From: AWTP1-13 sp963797005
GTDB taxonomy: Bacteria; Pseudomonadota; Alphaproteobacteria; Rhizobiales; Hyphomicrobiaceae
DNA: 64,000 nt
Direction of reading: 5' to 3'
Assembly (NCBI GenBank): GCA_963797005.1
Contig: CAWCOF010000009.1
Location: 124,001 to 188,000, forward strand
Shown here: positions 43,083-51,469 of the stretch, piece after piece
How positions within the stretch are numbered: the stretch's first letter is position 1
Layout of the letters: each line of letters opens with the position of its first letter
The notes under the pieces: generated by a model
The model's database searches: none
Seen by the model: the letters and a program-made list of their open reading frames with translations, nothing else
What the model was told of the DNA's origin: nothing
Translations under genes and position numbers: made by a program

Positions 43083-46000
43083 TTGGACGTTCTCAGCGGC
43101 ATTTTCATCGGTCTCCTCCTGGCGTGGTTCTACCCGCTGTCGGAGGGCGCGCGGGCACGGCTGTCCGGCCGGGCTGCGGCGGCCCGGGCCCGGCTGCGGG
43201 CGGGGACCGCGCCATCGGCGTCCGTCGAGGCCCCCGCTGCTCCAGGTCCCCCGGCAAACGACGCCAACCCCGGTGCTCGGGAAGCCGAGCCGCTGCCGGC
43301 GCGCCTGCACGAGCTGGAGGGCGCCTTCGCGCCTTATGCCTCCAACTACGCCCACCCGCGCGAACTCGAGGACAACCAGGCCTTCAAGGATGCGGCCGCG
43401 CTCCTGCGCGACGACGCCGTGCTTCTTTTCACGGTGGTGCAATATGCGCTGGGCGCCAACTGGGCCCTCTCCTGCGCCGCGCTCGAAGCGCTCGACAACC
43501 GGTACGACCGCGACGACGCCCTCGAGGAGGTGCAGGCCCATTTCGACAAGCTCAACCCGTGGGCCATGCACTTCGCGCTCAAGTACTTCCTCGGGCTGGG
43601 GCCGCGCCCGGCGGTCGGCGCCGCGGCGGTGGGCGCCAAGGACTGGTGGTGCGAAAACGTCATCATCCCGGTGCTCTTCCGCGATTATTTCCAGGCGAGG
43701 CAGCGCCTGAGGGATGCGCCCGTTTTCGGCAACTCGCTGCAAGCCTCTTCACCCTCGGCACTGCAAGCGATCAGGGCATTTCTGGATCGCATCAACCACC
43801 CCTTCGCGGCCGCCCTGATCAATGAGCTCGACACCGTCCAGCGCGCCAGCATCGACCGCACGTTCCTGGGCTCGTTCGGGCGCTTCTGGACCGAGGGCAA
43901 GGATCTGGAGACGCTGGTCGCCCCCGAGAGCTGGGAGGAGGCGCTCGCGACCGCGGAGAGCGCCACGCTGCACAGACCGCCCCGGTCGCTGCTCGTCAGC
44001 GGCGACCACCGCGTCGGCAAGAGCTCGTTTCTGCGCCTGCTCGCCAAGCGCCTGGAGGGCCATGGCTGGACCGTGTTCGAGGCCGGCGGCGCCGACCTGA
44101 TGGCGGGCCAGCAATGGTTCGGGCAGCTCGAGGGCCGCGTCCAGCGCGCCGTGGAGGAGCTGTCGGCCGCCAAGAAGCTCATCTGGTACATCCCCGACAT
44201 CATGCAGCTCGCGCGCAGCGGCACCCACCAGGGCCAGGCCGCCAGCCTGCTCGACCAGATCCTCCCCTCGGTCTCCGCAGGGCGGTTGATTATCTGGAGC
44301 GAGGCGACGGCGGCCACCGCCGCCCGCCTGCTGCGGGCGCGGCCCATGCTGCGCGGCGTGCTCGAGCTCGCCCGCATGGAGCCAATGACACACGAGGAGA
44401 CGCAAGACTTGGCCAAGGCCGTGGTGGAGCGGTGGTCCGGCGCCGCCAATATCGCGGTCGATCCGGCCTGCGTCGAAGTCGCGCTCAGCTCCGCCCGCCA
44501 GTACATGAGCGCCGGCAACTTCCCCGGCGTGGTGCTCGATCTGATCAAGCTGACGGTCGGTCGCGCCATCAAGGGCGAGCTCGGCAAGGTCGACCCGCAC
44601 CAGATCGTCGTCACCCTGGCCCAGCTCACGGGACTTCCCGTTTCGATCCTCGACAACACCGAGCGCGTCGACCTTGCCTCGATCCGCGCCAATTTCGCGA
44701 GCAGGGTCATCGGCCAGGACGAAGCGGTCACCGCGGTCGTCGAGCGCATCGCCATGCTGAAGGCCGGGCTCAACGACCCGGGCAAGCCCATCGGCGTGTT
44801 CCTGTTCGCCGGCCCCACCGGCACGGGCAAGACCGAGCTCGCCAAGGCCGTGGCCGAGTACCTGTTCGGCTCGGTCGACCGCATGATCCGCCTCGACATG
44901 AGCGAGTATCAGACGGCGGAGACCGTCAACAAGATCCTCGGTGATCCCGGTGTCGGCGAGGATGGCGACACGCTGATTGCGCGCGTGCGCAAGCAGCCGT
45001 TCTCCGTCGTGCTGCTCGACGAGTTCGAGAAGGCCCACCCCAACATCTGGGACCTGTTCCTGCAGGTGTTCGACGACGGCCGGCTGACCGACTCGTCAGG
45101 CGCGGTGGCCGATTTCCGCCACTGCATGATCATCCTGACGACCAACCTGGGCGCCACCACCCACCGCAGCGCCGGCCTCGGCTTCGCGCCCGCCAACGAC
45201 GCCTTCACCGGCGATCAGATCATGCGCGCGGTGGCGCAGGCATTCCGGCCCGAGTTCCAGAACCGGCTCGACAAGGTGATCGTGTTCCGCCCGCTGAGCC
45301 GCGACCTGATGCGCGAGATCCTGAAGAAGGAGCTTTCCCGGGTGCTCGAGCGCCGCGGCCTGAAGCATCGCGAATGGGCGGTGGAGTGGGAGGAATCGGC
45401 GCAGGAGTTTTTGCTGGAGAAGGGCTTCTCGCCGGAGATGGGCGCGCGGCCGCTGCGCCGGGCCATCGACCAGTACGTCGTCGCGCCGCTGGCCGCGACC
45501 ATCGTCGAGCAGCGCTTTCCCGAGGGCGACCAGTTCGTGTTCGTGCGCAGCGACGGCCGCGGCATCCAGGCCGAGTTCGTCGATCCCGATGGCGACGCGC
45601 CCGCGCGCCTGGAGCCCGCGAGTCTCAGCGGGAAGGCGGGTGACAGGCCGCTGGCGCTGCCGGCCATGATCCTGGCGCCGGGCGGGACCGAGGCCGAGCT
45701 CGACACGCTGCTCGAGGAGTTCGCGACCCTCGAGCGGACCTTCGAGTCGCCCGAGTGGGAGGGCATGAAGATGCGCCTGACCGACAGCATGGCCGCGCCC
45801 GATTTCTGGACGCGGCCAGACCGGCACGCGGTCCTGTCGCGGTTCGCCCTCATGGACCGCGTGCGTGCCGCCGCCAGCACGGCGCAATCCCTGCGCGAGC
45901 GCCTCCTCAGGGGCACCGAGCGCAGCGGCAAGCACTCGCGCGAGATGATCGGCCGCGTCGCCCTGCAGCTGCACCTGATCAAGGCCGGCATCGATGACGT

Positions 46001-46541
46001 GTTCGAAGCGGCACCGATCGAGGTGGCGCTGCTGGTGGAGCCGGCCCTGGAGCGGCCGAGCGACGGGCAGGCCACGAGGGCGTGGTGCCGACAGCTCAGG
46101 GACATGTATCGTGCCTGGGCCAAGAGGCGGCACATGCAGCTTTCCGAGATGCCCGACGGCGCCGGCCCGGGCCTGCCGCTTCTGTTGATCAGCGGCTTCG
46201 GCGCCCATCGCCTGCTGGCGCGGGAGACCGGCCTGCATGTGCTCGAGCGGACCGAGGACGACAAGGGCGGCGGCCGGGCGACGGCGCGCGTGCGGCTGGC
46301 CGTGGCCCCCCTGGGCGATCTCTCGCGGGACAAGCTGCGTGCGGCGCTTGTCGAGGCGTTCGAGGAGGATCCCAAGCCGTCGGCCGTCGTGCGCCGCTAC
46401 CGCGGCGAGCCGGCGCCGCTCGTGCGCGACATGATCGCAGGCTGGCGCACCGGCAAACTCGACGCCGTGCTGCGCGGCGACTTCGATCTGATCGCGGCCA
46501 GTCAGGCCGAGAGCGCCCCGGTTCAGGAGAAGCTGCACTAG
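43083..46541 (+). CDS. Membrane-anchored ClpB-like AAA+ protein fused to a GGQ-less release-factor-like domain
   Basis: The protein has 1152 residues. Residues 4-19 are a single membrane segment (LSGIFIGLLLAWFYPL). Residues 70-295 are helical and unrecognised; there is no Clp N-domain. Module D1 has Walker A GDHRVGKSS (307-315), but its Walker B region LIWYIPDI lacks the catalytic Glu. Module D2 has GPTGTGKTE (577-585), LLDEFEKAHP (644-653), sensor TTNLG and Arg finger FRPEFQNRLD (721-730). Its pore loop reads LGDPGVGEDG without the usual aromatic residue. Residues 870-1140 follow class I release factors: a PCRF-like helical part with APDFWTRPDRHA (905-916), LRDMYRAWAKRRHMQLSEMP (1005-1024), GAHRLLARETGLHVLER (1040-1056), then AVVRRYRGEPAPLVRDM (1101-1117) and LDAVLRGDFD. 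The GGQ region and the SPF/PxT tripeptide are absent. The start is a TTG. Function unknown. Confidence 0.85.
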   Translation: MDVLSGIFIGLLLAWFYPLSEGARARLSGRAAAARARLRAGTAPSASVEAPAAPGPPANDANPGAREAEPLPARLHELEGAFAPYASNYAHPRELEDNQAFKDAAALLRDDAVLLFTVVQYALGANWALSCAALEALDNRYDRDDALEEVQAHFDKLNPWAMHFALKYFLGLGPRPAVGAAAVGAKDWWCENVIIPVLFRDYFQARQRLRDAPVFGNSLQASSPSALQAIRAFLDRINHPFAAALINELDTVQRASIDRTFLGSFGRFWTEGKDLETLVAPESWEEALATAESATLHRPPRSLLVSGDHRVGKSSFLRLLAKRLEGHGWTVFEAGGADLMAGQQWFGQLEGRVQRAVEELSAAKKLIWYIPDIMQLARSGTHQGQAASLLDQILPSVSAGRLIIWSEATAATAARLLRARPMLRGVLELARMEPMTHEETQDLAKAVVERWSGAANIAVDPACVEVALSSARQYMSAGNFPGVVLDLIKLTVGRAIKGELGKVDPHQIVVTLAQLTGLPVSILDNTERVDLASIRANFASRVIGQDEAVTAVVERIAMLKAGLNDPGKPIGVFLFAGPTGTGKTELAKAVAEYLFGSVDRMIRLDMSEYQTAETVNKILGDPGVGEDGDTLIARVRKQPFSVVLLDEFEKAHPNIWDLFLQVFDDGRLTDSSGAVADFRHCMIILTTNLGATTHRSAGLGFAPANDAFTGDQIMRAVAQAFRPEFQNRLDKVIVFRPLSRDLMREILKKELSRVLERRGLKHREWAVEWEESAQEFLLEKGFSPEMGARPLRRAIDQYVVAPLAATIVEQRFPEGDQFVFVRSDGRGIQAEFVDPDGDAPARLEPASLSGKAGDRPLALPAMILAPGGTEAELDTLLEEFATLERTFESPEWEGMKMRLTDSMAAPDFWTRPDRHAVLSRFALMDRVRAAASTAQSLRERLLRGTERSGKHSREMIGRVALQLHLIKAGIDDVFEAAPIEVALLVEPALERPSDGQATRAWCRQLRDMYRAWAKRRHMQLSEMPDGAGPGLPLLLISGFGAHRLLARETGLHVLERTEDDKGGGRATARVRLAVAPLGDLSRDKLRAALVEAFEEDPKPSAVVRRYRGEPAPLVRDMIAGWRTGKLDAVLRGDFDLIAASQAESAPVQEKLH

Positions 46542-46948
46542 AAGAATGAACTGAGAAAGGCCGCCGCTTCATCCGAGATGCCGACGATCTTGTTCGTTGC
46601 CTGGCGATAGAACTTGAAGTTGAGCTCGGTCTCGGGCCGCCCGTCCTTCCATTTGTTGAAATGCTTGAGCTCGCTCCGCCCCAGCCGGCGCTTGGCGAGC
46701 GCGGTGCGCCTGATGGAGAGGCTCACACGCGGCGTTTGCCGGGCGATGCCGCGCTTCTTCGCGATTGGCTCGGCAGACGTGACGACGCCGCGCGCGACGA
46801 GGCCTTGCCCGCCCTCGTTCTCGCTCGCAAAGACGAAGATCGTGTCGCCCGCGGCGATATGCTTGCCGCCATACATCGTCTTCTGCGCGGAGAACGAGAA
46901 CATCCTCGCCCGCGGATCGCCAATCTCGGCTTTGATCGCGAACGCCAT
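46538..46948 (-). CDS. Small protein with PUA/EVE-like features, unknown function
   Basis: The 136-residue sequence has an ASCH/EVE-style core. HIAAGDTIFVFASENEGGQG and LVARGVVTSAEPIAKK suggest the strand pair that forms the ligand pocket in PUA-like folds. VSLSIRRTALAKRRLGRSEL is basic, and ELNFKFYRQATNKIVGISDE leads to the end. Assignment to this fold is my reading of the pattern and is uncertain. Its stop overlaps the stop of the AAA+ gene (46538-46541) on the opposite strand, so transcripts would be complementary at their ends. A nucleic-acid-modification reader is possible by analogy with EVE proteins. Confidence 0.65.
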   Translation of the reverse strand: MAFAIKAEIGDPRARMFSFSAQKTMYGGKHIAAGDTIFVFASENEGGQGLVARGVVTSAEPIAKKRGIARQTPRVSLSIRRTALAKRRLGRSELKHFNKWKDGRPETELNFKFYRQATNKIVGISDEAAAFLSSFF

Positions 46949-46980
46949 GCTGCCTCAACGCCCCTGCGGTGCTTGTTTGG

Positions 46981-47842
46981 CTACGCCGGCAGCAGCGACA
47001 CCAGGCCACGCAGCGCCGGAGACGGCTCGCCGCTCCACACGAGGTAGGTGCGGTTGTGCGCGAAGCGCTTCGGCAGCGCATGCTGGCGGACGCTCCTGGT
47101 CGCGCGCAAGGCCTCTATGACCGACTTCGGCACCACGGCATACCCGGTACCGGCGGCGACGCAGGCGATCATCGCCTGATAGGACGCGAACTCCAGCACC
47201 CGTTCCGGCATCACGTTGGCGCTCCCCAGCCATTCCTCGATGCGCCTGCGATAAGAGCAGCCCTGCGCGAACGCAATCAGCGTCGCGCGCCCGAGAGCTT
47301 CCGGGCCGGATACCTTCTCAATCGCCCGCGGCGTCACGAGCACGAGCTGCTCCTTGAATACCGGCCGCGCCTCCAGGCCCGGCGCCGTGAACGGCTCGGA
47401 TACGAAGGCGGCCTCGAGATCGAAGTTCATCACGCGCGTCACGAGTGCCCCCGTCGTCGCGGTCACGAGCTCCACCACCACATCGGGGTAGCGGTCGTGG
47501 TAATGCGACAGAATGGGCGGCAGGCGCGTGCCCGCCGTGCTCTCCAGCGACCCCAGGCGAAAGACGCCCTTGGGCTTGCCCGTGCGCATCTGGCTCACCG
47601 CCTCGTCCGCGAGACGCAACAGACGGTCGGCATAGCCCAGCAGCGTGTACCCTTCCGCCGAGAGGCGGATGGAGCGCCCCTCGCGCCGGAACAACTGCGC
47701 GCCCACATGCGCCTCCAGCTGCCGGATGCGCGTCGTCACATTGGACTGGACCCGATTGAGCTTCCTGGCAGCACGCACGACGCCGCCTTCGTCCACGACG
47801 GTGCGAAAAATCTTCAAGCGACTCCAGATCAATTGTTCTCAT
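46981..47842 (-). CDS. LysR-family transcriptional regulator (one frameshift near the start)
   Basis: The winged helix KIFRTVVDEGGVVRAARKLNRVQSNVTTRIRQLE is followed by the LysR substrate domain (FRLGSLESTAGTRLPPILSHYHDRYPDVVVELVTA, MIACVAAGTGYAVVPKSVIE). The true start is probably the ATG at 47842, reading MRTIDLESL. One extra base near 47816 separates it from the KIFRTVV frame; without that correction the frame would begin at 47832. Corrected length is about 286 residues. It is divergent from the MFS gene at 47908 with 65 bases between, the classical arrangement of a LysR regulator and its target. Confidence 0.82.
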
Positions 47843-47907
47843 GTAGAGAACGATAGAGCAGAATAATTCATTTGTCCAAGCGGGCACATCGGGCCTAATT
47901 CCGCAGC

Positions 47908-49120
47908 ATGAGACCCGTTGTCGATGTCACCGCGCCGCAGCCCGCACTCTCCGCTACGGCTGCTTGCGCCATTGCGGCCATGGCCCTGGCAGTGGCGATG
48001 GGGATCGGGCGCTTCGCCTTCACGCCGCTGCTGCCGCTCATGGTCCGCGACGGCACGCTGGCGCCGGCCGCCGGCGCGTGGCTGGCAGCCAGCAACTACC
48101 TGGGCTATCTCGTCGGGGCTCTGACCACACGGCATCTGCGCCTCTCCCACCCGGCGCTGATGCGGGCGAGTCTCGCCGGCACCGTCGCCGCCACCCTCGC
48201 CATGGGCGCCGTCGACGGACTGGCCGCGTGGGCGTTTCTGCGCTTCCTCGCGGGCGTGCTGAGCGCCTGGGCACTCGTGTCGACCAGCGCTTGGGCATTG
48301 CAGCGCCTGGCACGGGCAGGGCGCGCGGATCTCTCCGGTCTGGTCTACGCGGGCGTCGGACTTGGCATTGCGGTTGTCGGCCTCTTCTGCCTCGCGGCCG
48401 CGCGTCCCGGCGTGTCTGCCAGCCGGCTATGGATTGAGCTTGGGGCACTCGCCGCGATCCTCGTCGCCGTTCCCTATCTTGTGCTTGGTCGTCCGTCGGA
48501 GGCTTCGGCCACCGCCCCGACAGCCTCGCCCGCCGGCACGACCCGGCCGCGGCACCGGCCTCGTGATCTGCTACGGCGTGCTCGGGCTCGGCTACATCCT
48601 GCCGGCCACGTTTCTGCCGGCACTGGCGCGGGAGGTGGTGGACGATCCCCGGATCTTCGGCCTTGCCTGGCCCGTCTTCGGCATCGCGGCCGCGCTCTCC
48701 ACCATCGCCGCCGCCCAGCGGGTGGCCGGTTCCGCCGCGCGGCTTCGCCTGTGGGCGGCCAGCCATCTCCTCATGGCCATCGGGGTCGTCCTGCCCAGCC
48801 TGTGGCTCGGCTCGATGACGATCGTGCTCGCTGCGCTGCTGGTCGGCAGCACCTTCATGGTGGTGACGATGATCGGCATGCAGGAGGCCCGCGCGCGGGC
48901 GCCGGACAACCCGACGGCCCTGCTGGGTCTGATGACCGGCGCGTTCGCCGTCGGCCAGCTGGCCGGACCGGTCGTCTCCGGTGTCCTCGAATTCTTGCCG
49001 GGAGGCCACCGCGCCGCGCTTGGCCATGCGCTGCAGATCGCCGCCATCCTGCTCGCGCTGAGCGCAATCTACCTCTGGCGTCAGTCTCGCCTTGTCGCAG
49101 GCATAGGGGAAGCAACGTAG
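47908..49120 (+). CDS. YbfB/YjiJ-family MFS transporter (one frameshift)
   Basis: This inner-membrane permease has twelve hydrophobic segments. The first frame gives MALAVAMGIGRFAFTPLLPLMVRDG (the G-GRF-YTPLLP signature), ASNYLGYLVGALTTRHL and LVYAGVGLGIAVVGLFCLAA. Near 48540-48560 the frame shifts and continues as GTGLVICYGVLGLGYILPATFL, AREVVDDPRIFGLAWPVFG and LLGLMTGAFAVGQLAGPVVSG to the stop at 49120. Restored length is about 400 residues, normal. It is divergent from and probably regulated by the LysR gene at 46981. Uncorrected, the first frame happens to run on into the next gene, producing a false 852-residue fusion. Confidence 0.8.
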
Positions 49121-49296
49121 CCGGCGCGGCTTCCGCCTCCGGCATCGTGCTGCCTCCAGCCGCTTGGCCGTCGGCCTGCGCTGACGGGCATGGCAGTGGC
49201 GCGAAAATCGAACGTGGCCATCGGCGGCGACTTGCACATAAGGTTGCTGAACCGGCGCGCGCACAAGTGCGCCATCCACCAGCCACGGAGCCCGCC

Positions 49297-50466
49297 ATGC
49301 TGATCGCCTCCAAGGACCGCCCGTTGCTGACCACCATCACGGGCTCGCTGCCGCGGCCGCACTGGTTCGTCGAGAACCTGCGCGGCAGGCCGTTCTCGCT
49401 CGCCATGACCGACATCACCTTCCGCGAGCAGTACACCGACGCCGTCTCGGCCTACCTCTCCGACCAGGCCCGCGCCGGGCTCGATCTTCTCACCGACGGC
49501 GATGCGCGCTGCGATTGCGACGTCGGCGGCCGCTCGTGGTTCGCCTATCCGGCGGAGCGCCTCGAGGGCCTGGAGGGCCAGCATCTGGGACGCGGGCACA
49601 CGGCATCGAGCCGCGACAAGGCGGCTGGCGACATCATGTTCGAGGTGCTGGAGACGCGCGTGCTGCCGAACGTGGCGCGGCCGATCGCGCGCGGCCCGCT
49701 CGAGTACGGCCGCCTCTGGAAGGTCGCCCAGCGCCTGACGCGCAAGCCGGTCAAGTTCGGCGCCATCTCCGGCCAGATGCTCGCCACCGGCGTCAACGAT
49801 CTGCACTACAAGAGCCGGCGCGATCTCACCATGGCGCTGTCGGCAGCCATGAACGAGGAGCTCAACGAGCTCGCCGACGCGGGCTGCCCGGTGATCCAGG
49901 TGGAGGAGCCTGCCATCCACGGCATGGTGGGGTTAGGCGACAAGGAGATCAGCGGAGATTTTCTGGTCGAGGCATTCAACCGCGAGGTGCGGGGCCTGCG
50001 CGCAAAGACGGAAGTGTGGTGCCACACCTGCTGGGGCAATCCCGCCGCGCAGCGCACCGAGACCAAGCGCCGCTTCTATACCGAGGCGCTGCCCTTCTTC
50101 GACAAGCTCGACGTCGATGTCATCACCTTCGAGACGGCCGACAACGGCGGCGACGAGATCGAGAGCTTCGCCAAGGGCATCGGCCCGTCGAAGAAGATCG
50201 CCATCGGCGTCATCAGCCATCGCACCTTGCAGGTCGAGCGCCCGGAGGAGGTCGCGGCCCTGATCCGCCGCGCGCTCAAGGTGATCCCGCCCGAGCGATT
50301 GATCGTGTCGACCGATTGCGGCTTCGGCCGCCAGGGCATGAGCCGCCTGCACGCGTTCTACAAGATGGTTTCCCTCGTGCGCGGCACCAACATCGTGCGC
50401 CGCGAGCTCGGCCTGCCCGAGGCCGACATCCTCGCCGCCGATCCCAAGAGCTCGCTGATCGGCTGA
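49297..50466 (+). CDS. MetE C-terminal-like (cobalamin-independent methionine synthase II family) methyltransferase
   Basis: This 389-residue protein corresponds to the catalytic zinc barrel of MetE without its N-terminal half. LLTTITGSLPRPHWFVENL opens the barrel and DQARAGLDLLTDGDARCD follows. The zinc ligands are in EVWCHTCWGN (HxC), ITFETADNGG (Glu) and LIVSTDCGFGRQGM (Cys). Such stand-alone proteins act as methyl- or alkyl-transferases to thiols, including coenzyme-M alkylation and xenobiotic breakdown; methionine synthesis is possible. The ATG at 49297 follows GGAG. Confidence 0.85.
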   Translation: MLIASKDRPLLTTITGSLPRPHWFVENLRGRPFSLAMTDITFREQYTDAVSAYLSDQARAGLDLLTDGDARCDCDVGGRSWFAYPAERLEGLEGQHLGRGHTASSRDKAAGDIMFEVLETRVLPNVARPIARGPLEYGRLWKVAQRLTRKPVKFGAISGQMLATGVNDLHYKSRRDLTMALSAAMNEELNELADAGCPVIQVEEPAIHGMVGLGDKEISGDFLVEAFNREVRGLRAKTEVWCHTCWGNPAAQRTETKRRFYTEALPFFDKLDVDVITFETADNGGDEIESFAKGIGPSKKIAIGVISHRTLQVERPEEVAALIRRALKVIPPERLIVSTDCGFGRQGMSRLHAFYKMVSLVRGTNIVRRELGLPEADILAADPKSSLIG

Positions 50467-50472
50467 CGATCG

Positions 50473-51228
50473 CTAGAACCGCGAGAACAGCTGCGTGAAG
50501 CCGTAGAGCTTGTCGTTGATGCCGTTCATGCGGCAGGCGTGCCAGTAGGTGGCGACATTGACGCTGATCACGGGCTTGTCGAGCCACCGCTCGGCCTCGT
50601 CGGCGAGCCGCGCCATCGGCAGGTTGGCGCCGAACTGCACGATCGCCTCGATGTCCGGCCCGTCGATCGACTTGATGGCCTCGATCATGTCGCGGGCCGT
50701 CAGGATCGAATAGGAGGCCGGGCTCTTGCCGCGCATGTGATTGAAGCGCACGATTTCGTAGCCGTGAGGGCCGAGCACGCCCCGCATCCTCTCCTCGATC
50801 GAGGGGTAGTAGGGCTCCATCACGGCGATCTTCTTCTTCACGCCGTGGCGCTTGAGGCCCTCGATCACCGCGTCGGAGGCGAGCGCCACGGGAATCTCGA
50901 AGCCGGCCACGGCGCGCACGCGCCGCTTCAGGTCGTCGCACCACTGCTGGTTGCCGCCCCAGATCGACAGGGCGGAGATGCCGAGAATGAACGCGTTGGG
51001 CTTGCAATCCATGACCCGGTCGACGGCGTCCTCGAGCGCGGCATCGATCAGGCGGATCGACTCGTCGAAATCGTCGCTGCTGCGGATGGCCATGTCGGGA
51101 ATGACCATGCGCGCAAGATGGTTCGTCACGCCCGGCGGGCGCATGTCGTCGTATTCGGGCTGGACCACCGTGTTGGTCGAGGGGGTCGTCACGCCGAACG
51201 CGAGGCGCCAGGCCAGATAATCGCGCAT
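50473..51228 (-). CDS. Maleate isomerase / arylmalonate decarboxylase-like protein lacking both catalytic cysteines
   Basis: The fold is that of Asp/Glu racemases in the maleate isomerase/AMDase branch. LAFGVTTPSTNTVVQPEYDDM is the characteristic N-terminus (PSxNxxxxPE). The two loops that normally hold the reactive cysteines read GISALSIWGG (residues 84-93) and FGANLPMARL (200-209). Family members usually have Cys in xxxCTS and xSCTNL, so both are substituted here. The active chemistry must therefore differ or the protein has become a binding protein. Length is 251 residues from the ATG at 51228 (GAGGTGA upstream); a GTG one codon earlier is possible. It is divergent from the Liv transporter operon, which might import its ligand. 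Confidence 0.8.
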   Translation of the reverse strand: MRDYLAWRLAFGVTTPSTNTVVQPEYDDMRPPGVTNHLARMVIPDMAIRSSDDFDESIRLIDAALEDAVDRVMDCKPNAFILGISALSIWGGNQQWCDDLKRRVRAVAGFEIPVALASDAVIEGLKRHGVKKKIAVMEPYYPSIEERMRGVLGPHGYEIVRFNHMRGKSPASYSILTARDMIEAIKSIDGPDIEAIVQFGANLPMARLADEAERWLDKPVISVNVATYWHACRMNGINDKLYGFTQLFSRF

Positions 51229-51469
51229 CACTCACCTCATCCAAGCATCGCCCGCCTGCGGCAGCCGCGCGCACCTTAGCAGCGGGCCGGTCCGCGCCCT
51301 ATTCGCATGGGTCGCATCTGATCTGCAGCGGCAGCACTGTTTCGAGGCCGCTCGGGTGGACCGTATGGGATCGGGGTGCCATAGTCGGCGCCGCTCGGCT
51401 GGCCATTGCATCATCGGCGATGCGATGGCTCGGCTGGTGGCCTGGGTCGGGACTGACGGAGGAAACATA

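Noticed and set aside
47908..50466. An 852-codon frame that reads as an MFS transporter fused to a MetE-like enzyme
   Set aside because: The middle (48560-49290) is nonsense in this frame while the true transporter C-terminus runs in another frame. The fusion arises because the frameshift lands in a stop-free stretch in phase with the next gene.
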